Of a stretch of DNA of 64,000 nucleotides, positions 13,550 to 24,803 are shown in pieces. The position numbers and the translations under genes were made by a program. The notes below the pieces were generated by a model. The model did not search any database. It saw only the letters and a list, made by a program, of their open reading frames with translations, and was not told the DNA's origin. This DNA is from Macrostomum hystrix (lineage: Eukaryota; Platyhelminthes; Macrostomidae). Numbering within the stretch: the first letter of the stretch is position 1; every line of letters begins with the position of its first letter. The DNA is taken from contig CATNEN010000033.1 in NCBI GenBank assembly GCA_950097015.1, positions 248,001-312,000 on the forward strand, read 5' to 3'.

Positions 13550-16500
13550 ATGAGTTTCGGGGATCTTAAGACTGAGGCTGCTGTGCAAAAGCTTAACACA
13601 TACTTAGCAGACAAAAGCTACATTGAAGGGTAAGTATGCCAGTAAACTAGTTTCTAAAGAAATGCCACTGAATCGTTTTTTCAATTTAAAAATAAATCTA
13701 TAGTCCTAATTTACTTAGGCATCTAAATAGGCTAGCAGAAGCCTATTCCCTAATGCTGATTGTGATAGTGACTGCTAGGTTAAGACATGGATTTAAGACA
13801 AGACAAGACTAAGACAAGTTTGTGAGATGGGTTTTTACTCTATTTATTTATTTATTTTATTACTTACAGTGATATTATTATAGCTAGTTAGCTACATTGC
13901 AGCCACAAAGATAATATTACTCAGTAGGTAGGTTTGTAGTAGGTTTCAGTAGGTTTGTAGGGTAACAGGACAATTCGGTAACAGACAATTCGGTAACAGA
14001 CAGTTCAGTAACACCACAGGACAGTTCGGTAACATATCAAGGGACAGTTCGGTAACAATTGATTAACCTAGCTTGTAGAAGCCAAGGTTACCGCTTCGCG
14101 CCCTCTGATTGAGTCGATTGTGATAACCTTCCGGGCCATTGTTGGTTCGAATGCTGCGGTTGAAAACGCTAACTTCGTCGAGCTGCCAGACATGACTGTG
14201 GATCCACGTGTTAGCGATGTACTCACAGAGTGCGCTCAGCTGCTCATTTTCTACTGCCTGTTGCAACCTAGCATCGTTGCTAGTCCTAGCAAGGATAGTA
14301 GATACATTGTTAGAACAAACCTAGATTGATTTTATTGACTTTCAATTGTTACCGAACTGTCTCCTGTATGTTACCGAACTGTCCTTGAGTGTTACCGAAC
14401 TGTCTGTTACTGAACTGTCTGTTACCGAACTGTCTTGTATTCGTTTGTAGATAGGCCCTAATGTAATGCTCGAAAAATTACAGAGCATCGTAGAGATGTA
14501 GAGTCTGCTGCCAGTCATTCAGCAATAAATGTTGCTTGGGGTGCACTTCCAATGCAATTCCCAACCATACATTAGTCAATCACTATCTAGACTTTTTTTA
14601 TATAAATGACCCAACTGTTCACACAAATGCCATCAAAACATCAAAGGCACCTTAGCACCTAGGCACTTGTGAAGGTGAAGTTTTGTAGTCAGCATGGCAA
14701 CCTGTTTGACTCCCACCTCAGCAAGTTACTCTAGTACCAACTCTACCATATGAAGATTTTTGGCAACTTTCTGTATATTGCTGAGTGCTGACCAATTGCT
14801 ATGTTATGTAATATTGTTTCTTAAGCATTGTAACCTGTTTTATTACTTTAATAAAATTGCTTTTGTTTGTTTGATTACAATTAAATGATTTAACATGGGA
14901 AACTAGGACATTGCCCAAACTTCTATTTACAATTTAAATTTCAATACATTATATATATTAGGGCCTATAGAAAGTTTTATTATTTTTTCATGTGTAATTT
15001 GTAAGTACATGATATTAGCTAGATTAATTTTTTTGTCAAAAATAATACCTATTATTGCTCATTCAGAAGTGTTTAGTCAGGCTATTTATTTTTTGCTATA
15101 GTTATAGAACTATATTTCGCTACATATTATATGGTTTGCCAAAAAAACAAAAAAGCAAACTATTCAGCTACAATCCATAGTCAGGAAGGTGTCCAGTGTA
15201 CACAGGAACTAATTCTGGGCAAAATTAAGCCTGTAGGCCAATGTATGCCATTTTTTTAGCTTCATTTCAAACATTACGCTGTACTCTCAAGTCCTTTTTC
15301 CGTATCATTTTGTGCGCATTCGGCACATATTCACCCTCAAAGCACGCAAGGTTTTGTATTTAAAAAATTTCACACATTAGTTTTATTTGAATGTACTTGT
15401 TTTTTAAATTGGATTTTATGAAAGAATGGACTACTTTATTGCATGCAACAATTTGAAAAAAATTGAAAACAGAAACAAATAAAACAATTTTTTTTCCACA
15501 AAAGTGTAAAATAACAATCTTTAGAAATAGTTTTTCATTATCTGCTTACTTTTTATTATTCTTTAATTTTTTCAATGGCCATAAATCAGCAAAGACATAC
15601 AATACAACGCAAATAAGATTGAATATGATTTGTTAAAAAGGTCACAGTGCTTGTTTACATATGCGGACAGTGGTTATGATGTCGCCAATTAAAATAGTAT
15701 GCCGATTTTTTCATTCTGTTGTGTGTAGGCAGATACGCCAGTTTTCTGAAGATCTGTACACCGAAACTGATTCTAATGGCCAAGTATATGCGGGAATATT
15801 CCTGTGTATGGACACTTTCCTGACTATGGGCTACAATTTCACTATTTATTTAATCTAGCTACCTATCAGTAGTTTTTTAGTCAATAAGCCATTAGTCATT
15901 TATTTTATATTGTTTATTTGCATTACTTCATTACTGCTATTCATTCAGTAATATAAAGTATTACTCAGCATAATATATTGGTAGGCCTAATTTATGGCTT
16001 TTGACATTTTATGGTTTTACCTAGCTAGTCTATGTATTGAATACAAAGTTATTCCATGATTGTAGCTAGCTAAGGCATTGCCATTATCTGAAAATCTAGA
16101 GTTCCTAATTTGGGCAGATATAATAGAATAATCCTATTGGAGTGAATAAGTTTAATTTTTGTCCTATGACCTTGAGGAAATGTCTATAGATCTTTTAGTT
16201 CTATATCAGTGTATTCCTTACGCCAAGTATAATATATTACAGTGTAGCGCATAACACATTACACCTTAACTTGTAGTTACCAACCAACAGCAGCTGATGT
16301 TGATGTGTTTAATGCCCTGTCTGGCGCGCCCAAGGAGGCCTTGAATCACGCCCTGCGCTGGTACAAGCACATTGCCTCCTACAGTCAGGCTGAACGGTCG
16401 GCCTTCCCTGGTGGTAAGGCCAAGCCTGCTGCCGCTGCTGATGACGATGATGTGGATCTGTTTGGCAGCGATGATGAGAACGATGCTGAGGCAGAGCGTG

Positions 16501-17290
16501 TTAAGCAGGTAAAATTTTAATTGAGATTTGAACTTTTAAAAGAGAAACAAAATAATTTTTTTTTCACTGCCTGACGATGAGAAAGTCAGGGCAGATGTAT
16601 GCATTTGTGAGTGTGTGCCTGCATAAGGTATTTGTGTGCGTGTGTACTCAGGAGTCAGCGGAATGGGCAGAATTGTCTACAGCCCTCCTGCGATTACTAG
16701 TCTTATGTCACAGGGAGGTTGTAGTCCAGTTGTTAGAACTTAAAGAATATAATTCTGAACGAGAGGTCAGTAGTTCTGGTCTCAAGAAATAAAATTTCAT
16801 TTTATAAGAAATAAAAAGTGGCTTCAGCATCAGCTGGAACAGCTTAATACATGTAGACTGTTAGATGTTTTTTATAATCTCTATGGACAATGTAAAGTAC
16901 TGGAGTTCTCTAGCTTGTGCATTAGGTAGCGTGTTTGTCATTATTTAATAGCTGTATGCAATCTGCCTGCAGGAGCGCCTTCAAGCCTACCAGGACAAGA
17001 AGTCCAAGAAGCCAGCCCTGATTGCCAAGAGCAGCATTATCCTAGACGTGAAGCCGTGGGACGATGAGACAGACATGGCCGAGATGGAGCGCAAGGTGCG
17101 CAGCATTGTAGCCGACGGCCTGCTGTGGGGCGCCAGCAAGCTTGTCCCAGTCGGCTACGGCATCAAGAAGCTGCAGATCAACTGTGTTGTTGAAGACGAT
17201 AAGATTGGCACCGACTTCCTGGAGGAGGAGATCACCAAATTTGAGGATCTAGTGCAGTCCGTTGACGTGGCCGCCTTCCAGAAGATCTAA
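13550..17290 (+). CDS. Elongation factor 1-beta (eEF1B guanine nucleotide exchange subunit)
   Basis: Three exons, 13550-13629, 16277-16508 and 16973-17290, give 209 residues with phases 2 and 0. The product recharges eEF1A with GTP during translation. Exon 1 begins [18 protein letters not shown], the GST-C-like N-terminal domain; exon 2 has [11 protein letters not shown] and the acidic [13 protein letters not shown] motif; exon 3 is the exchange domain ([26 protein letters not shown]) ending [11 protein letters not shown], whose conserved C-terminal Lys-Ile is used in nucleotide exchange. Length fits eEF1B beta (about 210-225) rather than the leucine-zipper delta form. Intron 1 (2.6 kb) carries a MULE-like element and intron 2 a SINE fragment. 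The Rab24 gene follows on the same strand. Confidence 0.97.
13965..14437. mobile_element. Internally deleted MULE-like DNA transposon with composite TIRs
   Basis: Inverted terminal regions of about 95 bp (13965-14060 and 14342-14437) are each built from about five tandem copies of acagttcggtaac, inner ends mirroring at ggacagttcggtaacaattg. The roughly 280-bp interior encodes, on the minus strand (about 14330-14063), a transposase-like C-terminal fragment with [13 protein letters not shown] and [14 protein letters not shown]. The RTNN-x-EG-(W/Y)-HN-x-LN signature is typical of MULE transposases. It is inserted in eEF1B intron 1, is non-autonomous, and no clear target duplication was resolved. 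Confidence 0.75.
14438..16276. other. Rest of eEF1B intron 1
   Basis: AT-rich intron sequence. ORFs such as 15661-15858 show no family resemblance. No array or element seen. Confidence 0.5.
16565..16700 (+). mobile_element. 5'-truncated copy of the tRNA-SINE family, lacking the 3' hairpin
   Basis: Matches the body of the two fuller copies (at 35240-35606 and 60558-60884) when those are read on the minus strand: ctgacgatgagaaagtcagg, then gcagatgta, ctcaggagtc and gggcagaa, ending agccctcctgcgattac. The segment holding the terminal hairpin is missing. It lies in eEF1B intron 2. Confidence 0.7.
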
Positions 17291-17579
17291 TAATACTTTG
17301 CTTGAAGTTTTAGCTAAATTTGGGGCCTGGTGGCAATTAAGAGAAATCAAATAATTCTTTTTTTTGGTTATGCAAGTAAGTAATTTCAAGTAAACTGACT
17401 GACCATAAAGCCAATCTTAGAATATTCAAAATGGCTCTGGTTGCTTGTGACAATTGGACGAAAAATATGTTAATAGCTTTTGCTTGCCTTCGTTTTTTAT
17501 GTTTGACTAGGATATTATATTCTAGTTTTAGTCCTTATCGTTAAATTTAATTAAATAATTCGCGTTTTTTCATCCAACC

Positions 17580-17980
17580 AGTCCTACTGTCTTATGACCC
17601 ATCCTACTGTCTTATGACCCAGCCTACTGTCTTATGACCCAGCCTACTGTCTTATGACCCAGCCTACTGTCTTATGACCCATCCTACTGTCTTATGACCC
17701 ATCCTACTGTCTTATGACCCAGCCTACTGTCTTATGACCCAGCCTACTGTCTTATGAACCAGCCCACTGTCTTATGACCCAGTCTACTGTCTCATGACCC
17801 AGTCTACTGTCTTATGACCCATCCTACTGTCTTATGACCCAGCCTACTGCCTCATGACCCAGCCTACTGTCTCTTGACCCAGTCTACTGCCTCATGACCC
17901 AGCCTACTGTCTTATGACCCATCCTACTGCCTCATGACCCACCCTACTGTCTCTTGAACCAATCCTACTGTCTCATTTTT
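17580..17980. repeat. 20-bp minisatellite upstream of Rab24, about 20 copies
   Basis: Unit cctactgtcttatgacccag with t/c variants. It lies between the eEF1B stop and the Rab24 start. Same family, phase and orientation as the array in the Rab24 intron (18551-19690). Confidence 0.95.
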
Positions 17981-18059
17981 CGCATAATTTTATTGCAGCG
18001 GCATCTCATCTTCATCGTCTCAACTCATCAGTAGCTGCAGTAAGTTTCATACATTCGCC

Positions 18060-19891
18060 ATGGCTTCTGCTGCTACCGCCCAGGCTGAGTCGCCGGTCGC
18101 TACCATCGACTTAAAGGTGGTGCTGCTAGGTCAGCAGTATGTCGGCAAGACTGCCCTCATGGAGCGTTTCCTACACGAGCGATTCTTATCAGCCGACGGC
18201 TACCAGACCACCATAGGGGCTGCTTACGGCTCCAAGAGGATCTGGTTGAAGCCGCAGACCAAGTCTGTCGTTGTCGGCGTCTGGGACACGGCCGGTGGCG
18301 AGCACTATCAATCGCTGACTCGCATCTACTATAGGGGCGCCCGGGCTGCCATTCTTTGCTTTGATCTAACTCAAGCCAATAGCCTGTCTAGGGCGCAGTT
18401 CTGGGCCGCCGAGCTGAACAAATATGAGCCCGGCTGTCGGGTGTACGTTTGCGGCTGCAAGCTGGACCTCGTTGCCGCGGATCCTGGCGCGCGCACTGTG
18501 TCGCCAGCAGCTGTTAAAAAGTTTGCCAATGGTAAGCTATTGCTTACAGGCTGATGACCAAGTCCTACTGTCACATGACCCAGCCCTTCTGCCCCATGAA
18601 CCAGTCCTACTGCTCCATGACCAAGTCCTACTGTCCCATGACCCAGTCCTACTGTCTCATGACCCAGTCCTACTGCCCCATGACCAAGTCCTACTGTCCC
18701 ATGACCCAGTCCTACTGCCCCATGACCAAGTCCTACTGTCCCATGACCCAGTCCTACTGTCCCATGACCCAGTCCTACTGTCCCATGACCCAGTCCTACT
18801 GCCCCATGACCCAGTCCTACTGTCCCATGACCAAGTCCTACTGCCCCATGACCCAGTCCTACTGTCCCATGACCCAGTCCTACTGCCCCATGACCAAGTC
18901 CTACTGTCCCATGACCCAGTCCTACTGCCCCATGACCCAGTCCTACTGTCCCATGACCAAGTCCTACTGCCCCATGACCCAGTCCTACTGCCCCATGACC
19001 CAGTCCTACTGTCCCATGACCCAGTCCTACTGCCCCATGACCCAGTCCTACTGCCCCATGACCAAGTCCTACTGTCCCATGACCAAGTCCTACTGCCCCA
19101 TGACCCAGTCCTACTGTCCCATGACCCAGTCCTACTGTCCCATGACCAAGTCCTACTGTCCCATCACCCAGTCCTACTGTCCCATGACCCAGTCCTACTG
19201 TCCCATGACCCAGTCCTACTGCCCCATGACCCAGTCCTACTGTCCCATGACCCAGTCCTACTGCCCCATGACCCAGTCCTACTGCCCCATGACCAAGTCC
19301 TACTGTCCCATGACCCAGTCCTACTGTCTCATGACCCAGTCCTACTGTCCCATGACCCAGTCCTACTGCCCCATGACCCAGTCCTACTGTCCCATGACCC
19401 AGTCCTACTGTCCCATGACCCAGTCCTACTGTCTCATCACCCAGTCCTACTGTCCCATCACCCAGTCCTACTGTCCCATGACCCAGTCCTACTGTCCCAT
19501 GACCCAGTCCTACTGCCCCATGACCCAGTCCTACTGCCCCATGACCCAGTCCTACTGTCTCATCACCCAGTCCTACTGTCTCATCACCCAGTCCTACTGT
19601 CTCATCACCCAGTCCTACTGTCCCATCACCCAGTCCTACTGTCCCATCACCCAGTCCTACTGTCCCATGACCCAGTCATACTGTCTCATGCCATCACCAC
19701 TGCCATATTCAACAGACCTCGGCGCGTCAGTATTCGAAACCTCCAGCAAGACTGGCGAGAATGTGGCCGAGCTGTTCGCCGCAATCGCCGCGGAGTACAT
19801 CGGCGGCGGCTCTGGGCCGAGTAGCGACAGCGCAGCAATATCACTGCATGAAAATCAGCAGCAGAAGCCGCAGAAGCAGTGCGGATGCTGA
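18060..19891 (+). CDS. Rab24 homologue (small GTPase)
   Basis: Two exons, 18060-18531 and 19716-19891, give 215 residues (phase 1 junction rebuilds Asp). Rab24 is an atypical Rab linked to autophagy and endosome-lysosome traffic. P-loop GQQYVGKT at 24-31, switch I Thr51 (YQTTIGAAY), switch II WDTAGGEHY, G4 CGCKLD, G5 ETSSKTG, and C-terminal CGC for geranylgeranylation. VGKTxLxERxxxxRF, IYYRGAxAAI and FETSSKTG match Rab24 closely. As in Rab24, the catalytic Gln of the usual WDTAGQE is absent: it is Ser in the mammalian protein and Gly80 here. The G4 Asn is also replaced, by Cys, which predicts low GTP hydrolysis and altered nucleotide binding. About 97 percent of its intron is a 20-bp array. 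A pyrimidine-rich tract ending ttttattgcag at 18000 may be a 5'-leader splice acceptor. Confidence 0.93.
18551..19690. repeat. 20-bp minisatellite filling the Rab24 intron, about 57 copies
   Basis: Unit cagtcctactgtcccatgac with recurrent changes (accaag, gcccc, gtctc, atcacc). It starts about 20 bp after the splice donor and ends about 25 bp before the acceptor. Long frames through it are by-products of a stop-free unit. Confidence 0.97.
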
Positions 19892-20121
19892 ACTTCTTCT
19901 TGCGAACTAAAACTCGTACAAATTTTAAAGAAAGTACTATTTTTTACATTTTCGCTTACTACTACTTGTTAGTAGCAATCGTTTTAAATAATTCTCGTAC
20001 AGGTTTATCGTTTCCAATATTTTGTGCCATTTCGCGTCATAACAAAATTTGCTCTTGTCTTTCGCTTGCGGCGTCGATTCGCCCTGTGGATTATTTCTAT
20101 AATATATTTTATTTCTAAATC

Positions 20122-20127
20122 AATAAA
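20122..20127 (+). terminator. Candidate polyadenylation signal of Rab24
   Basis: AATAAA 231 bp after the Rab24 stop codon, in AT-rich sequence. The first canonical signal downstream. Confidence 0.5.
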
Positions 20128-21415
20128 ATTACGTTTACTCGTTTTTTACTTTTCTACTATTTTGCGCCGTGCTTTATGATACTCGTATATCATATTTAGG
20201 ACTACTCTTTACAATTGAACAATTAATCACATGTGCATATTTGCCTCGTCTGGCACAGATTCTCATCAGCCTTTTCTACATTGCACTGCTATTTCTCTTG
20301 TTCGAATTGTTCTTTTATTTTCGAATTTTCGGCCTGCCGTTTTCTGTCGAACGAGATCGAACGAGCCTTTGGTCATGCTTGCTTGCTTTGATTAGAAGCT
20401 TTGCTGTTCTCGTATCACAGCATTTTCTACCCCAGCGCCAGCGTGGGACATGATTGTACGTCCAGCCTAAACGGGAGTGGGAGTTCAGTAACTAACTTCG
20501 AAGCCGTCCGGCGTCAGCATCGCCGAGATATTCAGTAATACTTGTCGGAAACCCGACTGGTTTTTGCCACAAACCTACTGTTTGTCCTAGTCCAGTCCTA
20601 CTAGGTCAGCAGTATGAACCAGCTGACCTAGACACCCCGACGACGACAAATATCTTATAATATGCGAGCGTCTTTGTAAGAAACAGAAATAAAATGACGG
20701 TATTTTAAATACCCCCATAGCTACAGACTTCTAATTAAAATGTGTGAAGTATGACAATTAATTGCTTCATCTGGCTGAAAACAGGACCATCTGTGATGGA
20801 AACCATTGATAGTGGTGGCTGCACAGAGGTATTCTATGTAAGGAGCTTATTTCTTAGAAACCGGTCCAGTGCCAGCGCAGGATGGCGATCCGAAACAGGT
20901 GTTCCTTCGAAAGCTCGCTAGCTTTTATCGTCACCAGCTGCACGATAAGACGCGATTAGGCTGCGATGTCTCCAAACGTATCGGTCAAGAATTATAATAC
21001 TGCTGGTTTTTTAACTCCCCTAATTAACAAGCTACAGATAATACCTTAGTAGGCAGGTCAGACAAAGACCAGTCTCGTTAATCACAGCTTGATGCGGTAA
21101 TCTAGCTTTGAGACTGTTATTGCTAGAGAAACAGAGGGTGACCCGACAGGTCGAGGAGCTCTGATGCTTTTCGCATTCAGACAGTTGGTGTCGAAGCTCA
21201 ATGATCTGAATGCGAGATCGAACAGGCAGAGCAGCTAGTACATTGCAGCGACGATGTCGACTGTGATCAGCGCTTTTGCCCTGATGTGGCCAGAGCAGTA
21301 ACAAAGACTACTTTGCTTGCTCGGTATGTCGGTATGGTCGCATTCATGCACTGACCGAGCTGCATCTCTGACATTCATCACGACTGTCCCGCCTGTCGTC
21401 AATGCTATTATTCCT
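20128..21415. other. Intergenic, no recognised gene
   Basis: Mixed-composition DNA. A further AATAAA is near 20687. The minus ORF at 21032-21304 and plus ORF at 20169-20453 match no family I know and have no supporting context. Confidence 0.5.
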
Positions 21416-21419
21416 GTTG

Positions 21420-22627
21420 CGATTCCACAAGTTATTTATCCTGCTGCGATTCTAGTTATTTATCCTGCTGCGATTCTAGTTGTTGCTCCTGCTGCGATTC
21501 TAGTTATTTATCTTGCTGCGATTCTATAGTTGTTGCTCCTGTTGCGATTCTAGTTATTTATCTTGCTGCGATTCTATAGTTGTTGCTCCTGTTGCGATTC
21601 TAGTTATTTATCCTGCTGCGATTCTAGTTGTTGCTCCTGCTGCGATTCTAGTTATTTATCCTGCTGCGATTCTAGTTGTTGCTCCTGCTGCGATTCTAGT
21701 TATTTATCTTGCTGCGATTCTATAGTTGTTGCTCCTGTTGCGATTCTAGTTATTTATCTTGCTGCGATTCTATAGTTGTTGCTCCTGTTGCGATTCTAGT
21801 TATTTATCCTGCTGCGATTCTAGTTGTTTATCCTGCTGCGATTCTAGTTGTTGCTCCTGCTGCGATTCTAGTTATTTATCTTGCTGCGATTCTATAGTTG
21901 TTGCTCCTGTTGCGATTCTAGTTATTTATCTTGCTGCGATTCTATAGTTGTTGCTCCTGTTGCGATTCTAGTTATTTATCCTGCTGCGATTCTAGTTGTT
22001 GCTCCTGCTGCGATTCTAGTCATTTATCCTGCTGCGATTCTAGTTATTTATCCTGCTGCGATTCTAGTTATTTATCCTGCTGCGATTCTAGTTGTTGCTC
22101 CTGCTGCGATTCTAGTTGTTGCTCCTGCTGCGATTCTAGTTATTTATCCTGCTGCGATTCTAGTTATTTATCCTGCTGCGATTCTAGTTATTTATCCTGC
22201 TGCGATTCTAGTTGTTGCTCCTGCTGCGATTCTAGTTATTTATCCTGCTGCGATTCTAGTTATTTATCCTGCTGCGATTCTAGTTGTTGCTCCTGCTGCG
22301 ATTTTAGTTGTTGCTCCTGCTGCGATTCTAGTTATTTATCCTGCTGCGATTCTAGTTATTTATCCTGCTGCGATTCTAGTTATTTATCCTGCTGCGATTC
22401 TAGTTATTTATCCTGCTGCGATTCTAGTTGTTGCTCCTGCTGCGATTCTAGTTATTTATCCTGCTGCGATTCTAGTTATTTATCCTGCTGCGATTCTAGT
22501 TGTTGCTCCTGCTGCGATTCTAGTCATTTATCCTGCTGCGATTCTAGTTGTTGCTCCTGCTGCGATTCTAGTCATTTATCCTGCTGCGATTCTAGTTATT
22601 TATTCTGCTGCGATTCTAGTCATTTAG
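21420..22627. repeat. 24-bp two-type satellite array, about 50 copies
   Basis: Two unit types, ttatttatcctgctgcgatt and ttgttgctcctgctgcgatt (each plus ctag), are interspersed, with a third longer form carrying an extra ta before gttgttg. Left third alternates regularly with the long form; right part lacks it. Confidence 0.96.
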
Positions 22628-22810
22628 CTTCGATAGCTGCTATATATATACGAAAGTGTTACGGCTGTCTGATCTCTGTTCTCTATTCATAATCCCTACG
22701 TGTGCTCATTCCCCGCTGTAAAATAATCCTCATACTGGAAAAGCGACTGAGCCTAGCCATTGATTTGATTAGCTTTTTCTCACTGAAGAGAGTCGGCCTG
22801 ATTCAATGCC

Positions 22811-22910
22811 TATATAAGGCAATGCAATATTACTATTACGAGTTGTAGCATTGTGTCATTTCTCATGTTAGCTTTCATCCTCGTACAAACTCATAAATAT
22901 GTCTGCCAAG
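22811..22910 (+). promoter_or_regulatory. Possible TATA promoter with short first coding exon
   Basis: TATATAA at 22811-22817 in an unarrayed stretch is followed 88 bp later by ATG TCT GCC AAG at 22899-22910 and an immediate GTCAGT donor-like sequence. This resembles a TATA-driven gene with a four-codon first exon (MSAK). I could not find its next exon; a 21-bp array starts about 120 bp downstream. Confidence 0.3.
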
Positions 22911-23029
22911 GTCAGTTAATCTAGTGATAGCAATACTGCTGCTGTGGTGTCTGCAATAGGCCAGGATATAGTTGCCTTTTGCTGTCTAGCTTGTCAGCTT
23001 CTAAAGAAATTGCAATCTAAAAGCGCGCT

Positions 23030-23825
23030 GCCATGGATTTGTGTGTTGTTTAACCGTGGATTTGTGTGTTTTTTAACCGTGGATTTGTGCGGGATCATCA
23101 TGGATTTGTGTGGGATCACCATGGATTTGTGTGGTATAACCGTGGATTTGTGTGGGATCACCATGGATTTGTGTGGGATCACCATGGATTTGTGTAGGAT
23201 CATCATGGATTTGTGTAGGATCACCATTGATTTGTGTAGGATCACCATTGATTTGTGTGGGATCACCATGGATTTGTGTAGGATCACCATTGATTTGTGT
23301 GGGATCACCATAGATTTGGGTGGGATCACCATTGATTTGTGTGGGATCACCATAGATTTGGGTGGGATCACCATTGATTTGTGTGGGATCACCATAGATT
23401 TGGGTGGGATCACCATTGATTTGTGTGGGATCATCATGGATTTGTGTAGGATCACCATTGATTTGTGTGGGATCACCATTGATTTGTGTGGGATCACCAT
23501 AGATTTGGGTGGGATCACCATTGATTTGTGTGGGATCATCATGGGTTTGTGTAGGATCACCATTGATTTGTGTGGGATCACCATAGATTTGGGTGGGATC
23601 ACCATTGATTTGTGTGGGATCACCATAGATTTGGGTGGGATCACCATTGATTTGTGTGGGATCACCATAGATTTGGGTGGGATCACCATTGATTTGTGTG
23701 GGATCACCATTGGTTTGTGTGGGATCACCATAGATTTGGGTGGGATCACCATTGATTTGTGTGGGATCACCATAGATTTGGGTGGGATCACCATGGATTT
23801 GTGTTGGATCACCATGGATTCGGGG
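23030..23825. repeat. 21-bp satellite array, about 38 copies
   Basis: Unit built on tttgtgtgggatcaccat with ga/gg endings; variants tttgggtggg and tgtagg alternate in a higher-order pattern (pairs of 42 bp in the right half). Open in frame on both strands over 300 codons. Confidence 0.96.
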
Positions 23826-24215
23826 GAAATATGCTTGAAAACGGGAAGTAACAGCTGATATTGGGGTTTGCGGAAAATCTGGCGTGATTGATGCTTTCTA
23901 AAAGCTGTCAGAACTGAGTGGAGCTGTGATTCGGGAGTAAATAAACTCTGGAGTGGGGAGTTTTTGCACTGTAGGGAATATAAAGCCAAGTATAGCAGCC
24001 GTATGCATTAATGAACAGAACTCCGCTAGAGAATCCCTTTGGTTTTCAAAAGCACTATTTTGGGGGAGGGACTGCAGCTGGGGGGAAGAAACCCTGGTTT
24101 GCCAATCAATCGGAGTTTTCCTTCCACTCCCAACCTTAACCCCCTCTTGAGCGATCGCTTGACCGCGCTAAGCACTTCGCCCTTAGAGAGAGTTCTACTG
24201 TCGGCCGCCGCCGTC

Positions 24216-24250
<35 letters not shown>

Positions 24251-24601
24251 GTGCCATTTACACCCTAAGTCTCACTTTTCGTTCCTTTCTCCTTTAAATT
24301 ATCCTTTTCCAACACTCCTCGTTCCACTCAACGCACTCTCTCGTCAAATCCCGTGTGACATATTAGATTCAAATGTGTTTTCTGCAGTGGCTCCTGGTTT
24401 TGTAAAAGTTATTCTATATTTAAACAACCAACAAGTAGACAGGCATATGTAGTAAAAACTAAGTGTTATGCCTTCATATTTAGTCAGACATAATTTTCTA
24501 CTTGTAATTTACTATGGTTTCTTCAAGCAATACATTTCTACAATTTTAATAAGGGTACAGTGAAAATTGAACCTATTGAAACACTCCAGTGTAAATCCAC
24601 T
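23826..24601. other. Intergenic with a CTG microsatellite
   Basis: Contains about 11 CTG triplets at 24217-24250 within a GC-richer patch (24040-24250). No gene recognised. Confidence 0.5.
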
Positions 24602-24803
24602 GCGAGGAGTGTGAGGGAGTTACAATTTGGGTGAGGAAAGGGTAGAGAGAATTTTTTTTTATTTCCAGCCAATCAGCGCTGCGATGGGAGAGAGGGAGTC
24701 ACAACTTGGCTGATGAAAGGGTAGAGAGAAAATATTAATTTTTGCCAGCCAATCACTGTTGCGATGGGAGTGAGGGAGTCACAATTTGGCTGAAGAAATA
24801 GTA
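24602..24803. repeat. About 80-bp tandem duplication, 2.5 copies
   Basis: Landmark gagggagt recurs at 24613, 24692 and 24772, together with ccagccaatca and gggtagagaga. Each full unit includes a CCAAT motif. Confidence 0.8.

Noticed and set aside
14120-14329. Plus-strand 69-codon ORF in eEF1B intron 1
   Set aside because: Shadow of the transposase-like frame on the opposite strand.
18424-19891. Two long ORFs (466 and 445 codons) through the Rab24 intron
   Set aside because: They are stop-free readings of a 20-bp repeat; the flanking exons splice cleanly around it.
21317-22692. Nested ORFs of SSYLSCCD and ILVIYPAA repeats
   Set aside because: By-products of the 24-bp array; no start context, splice support or family.
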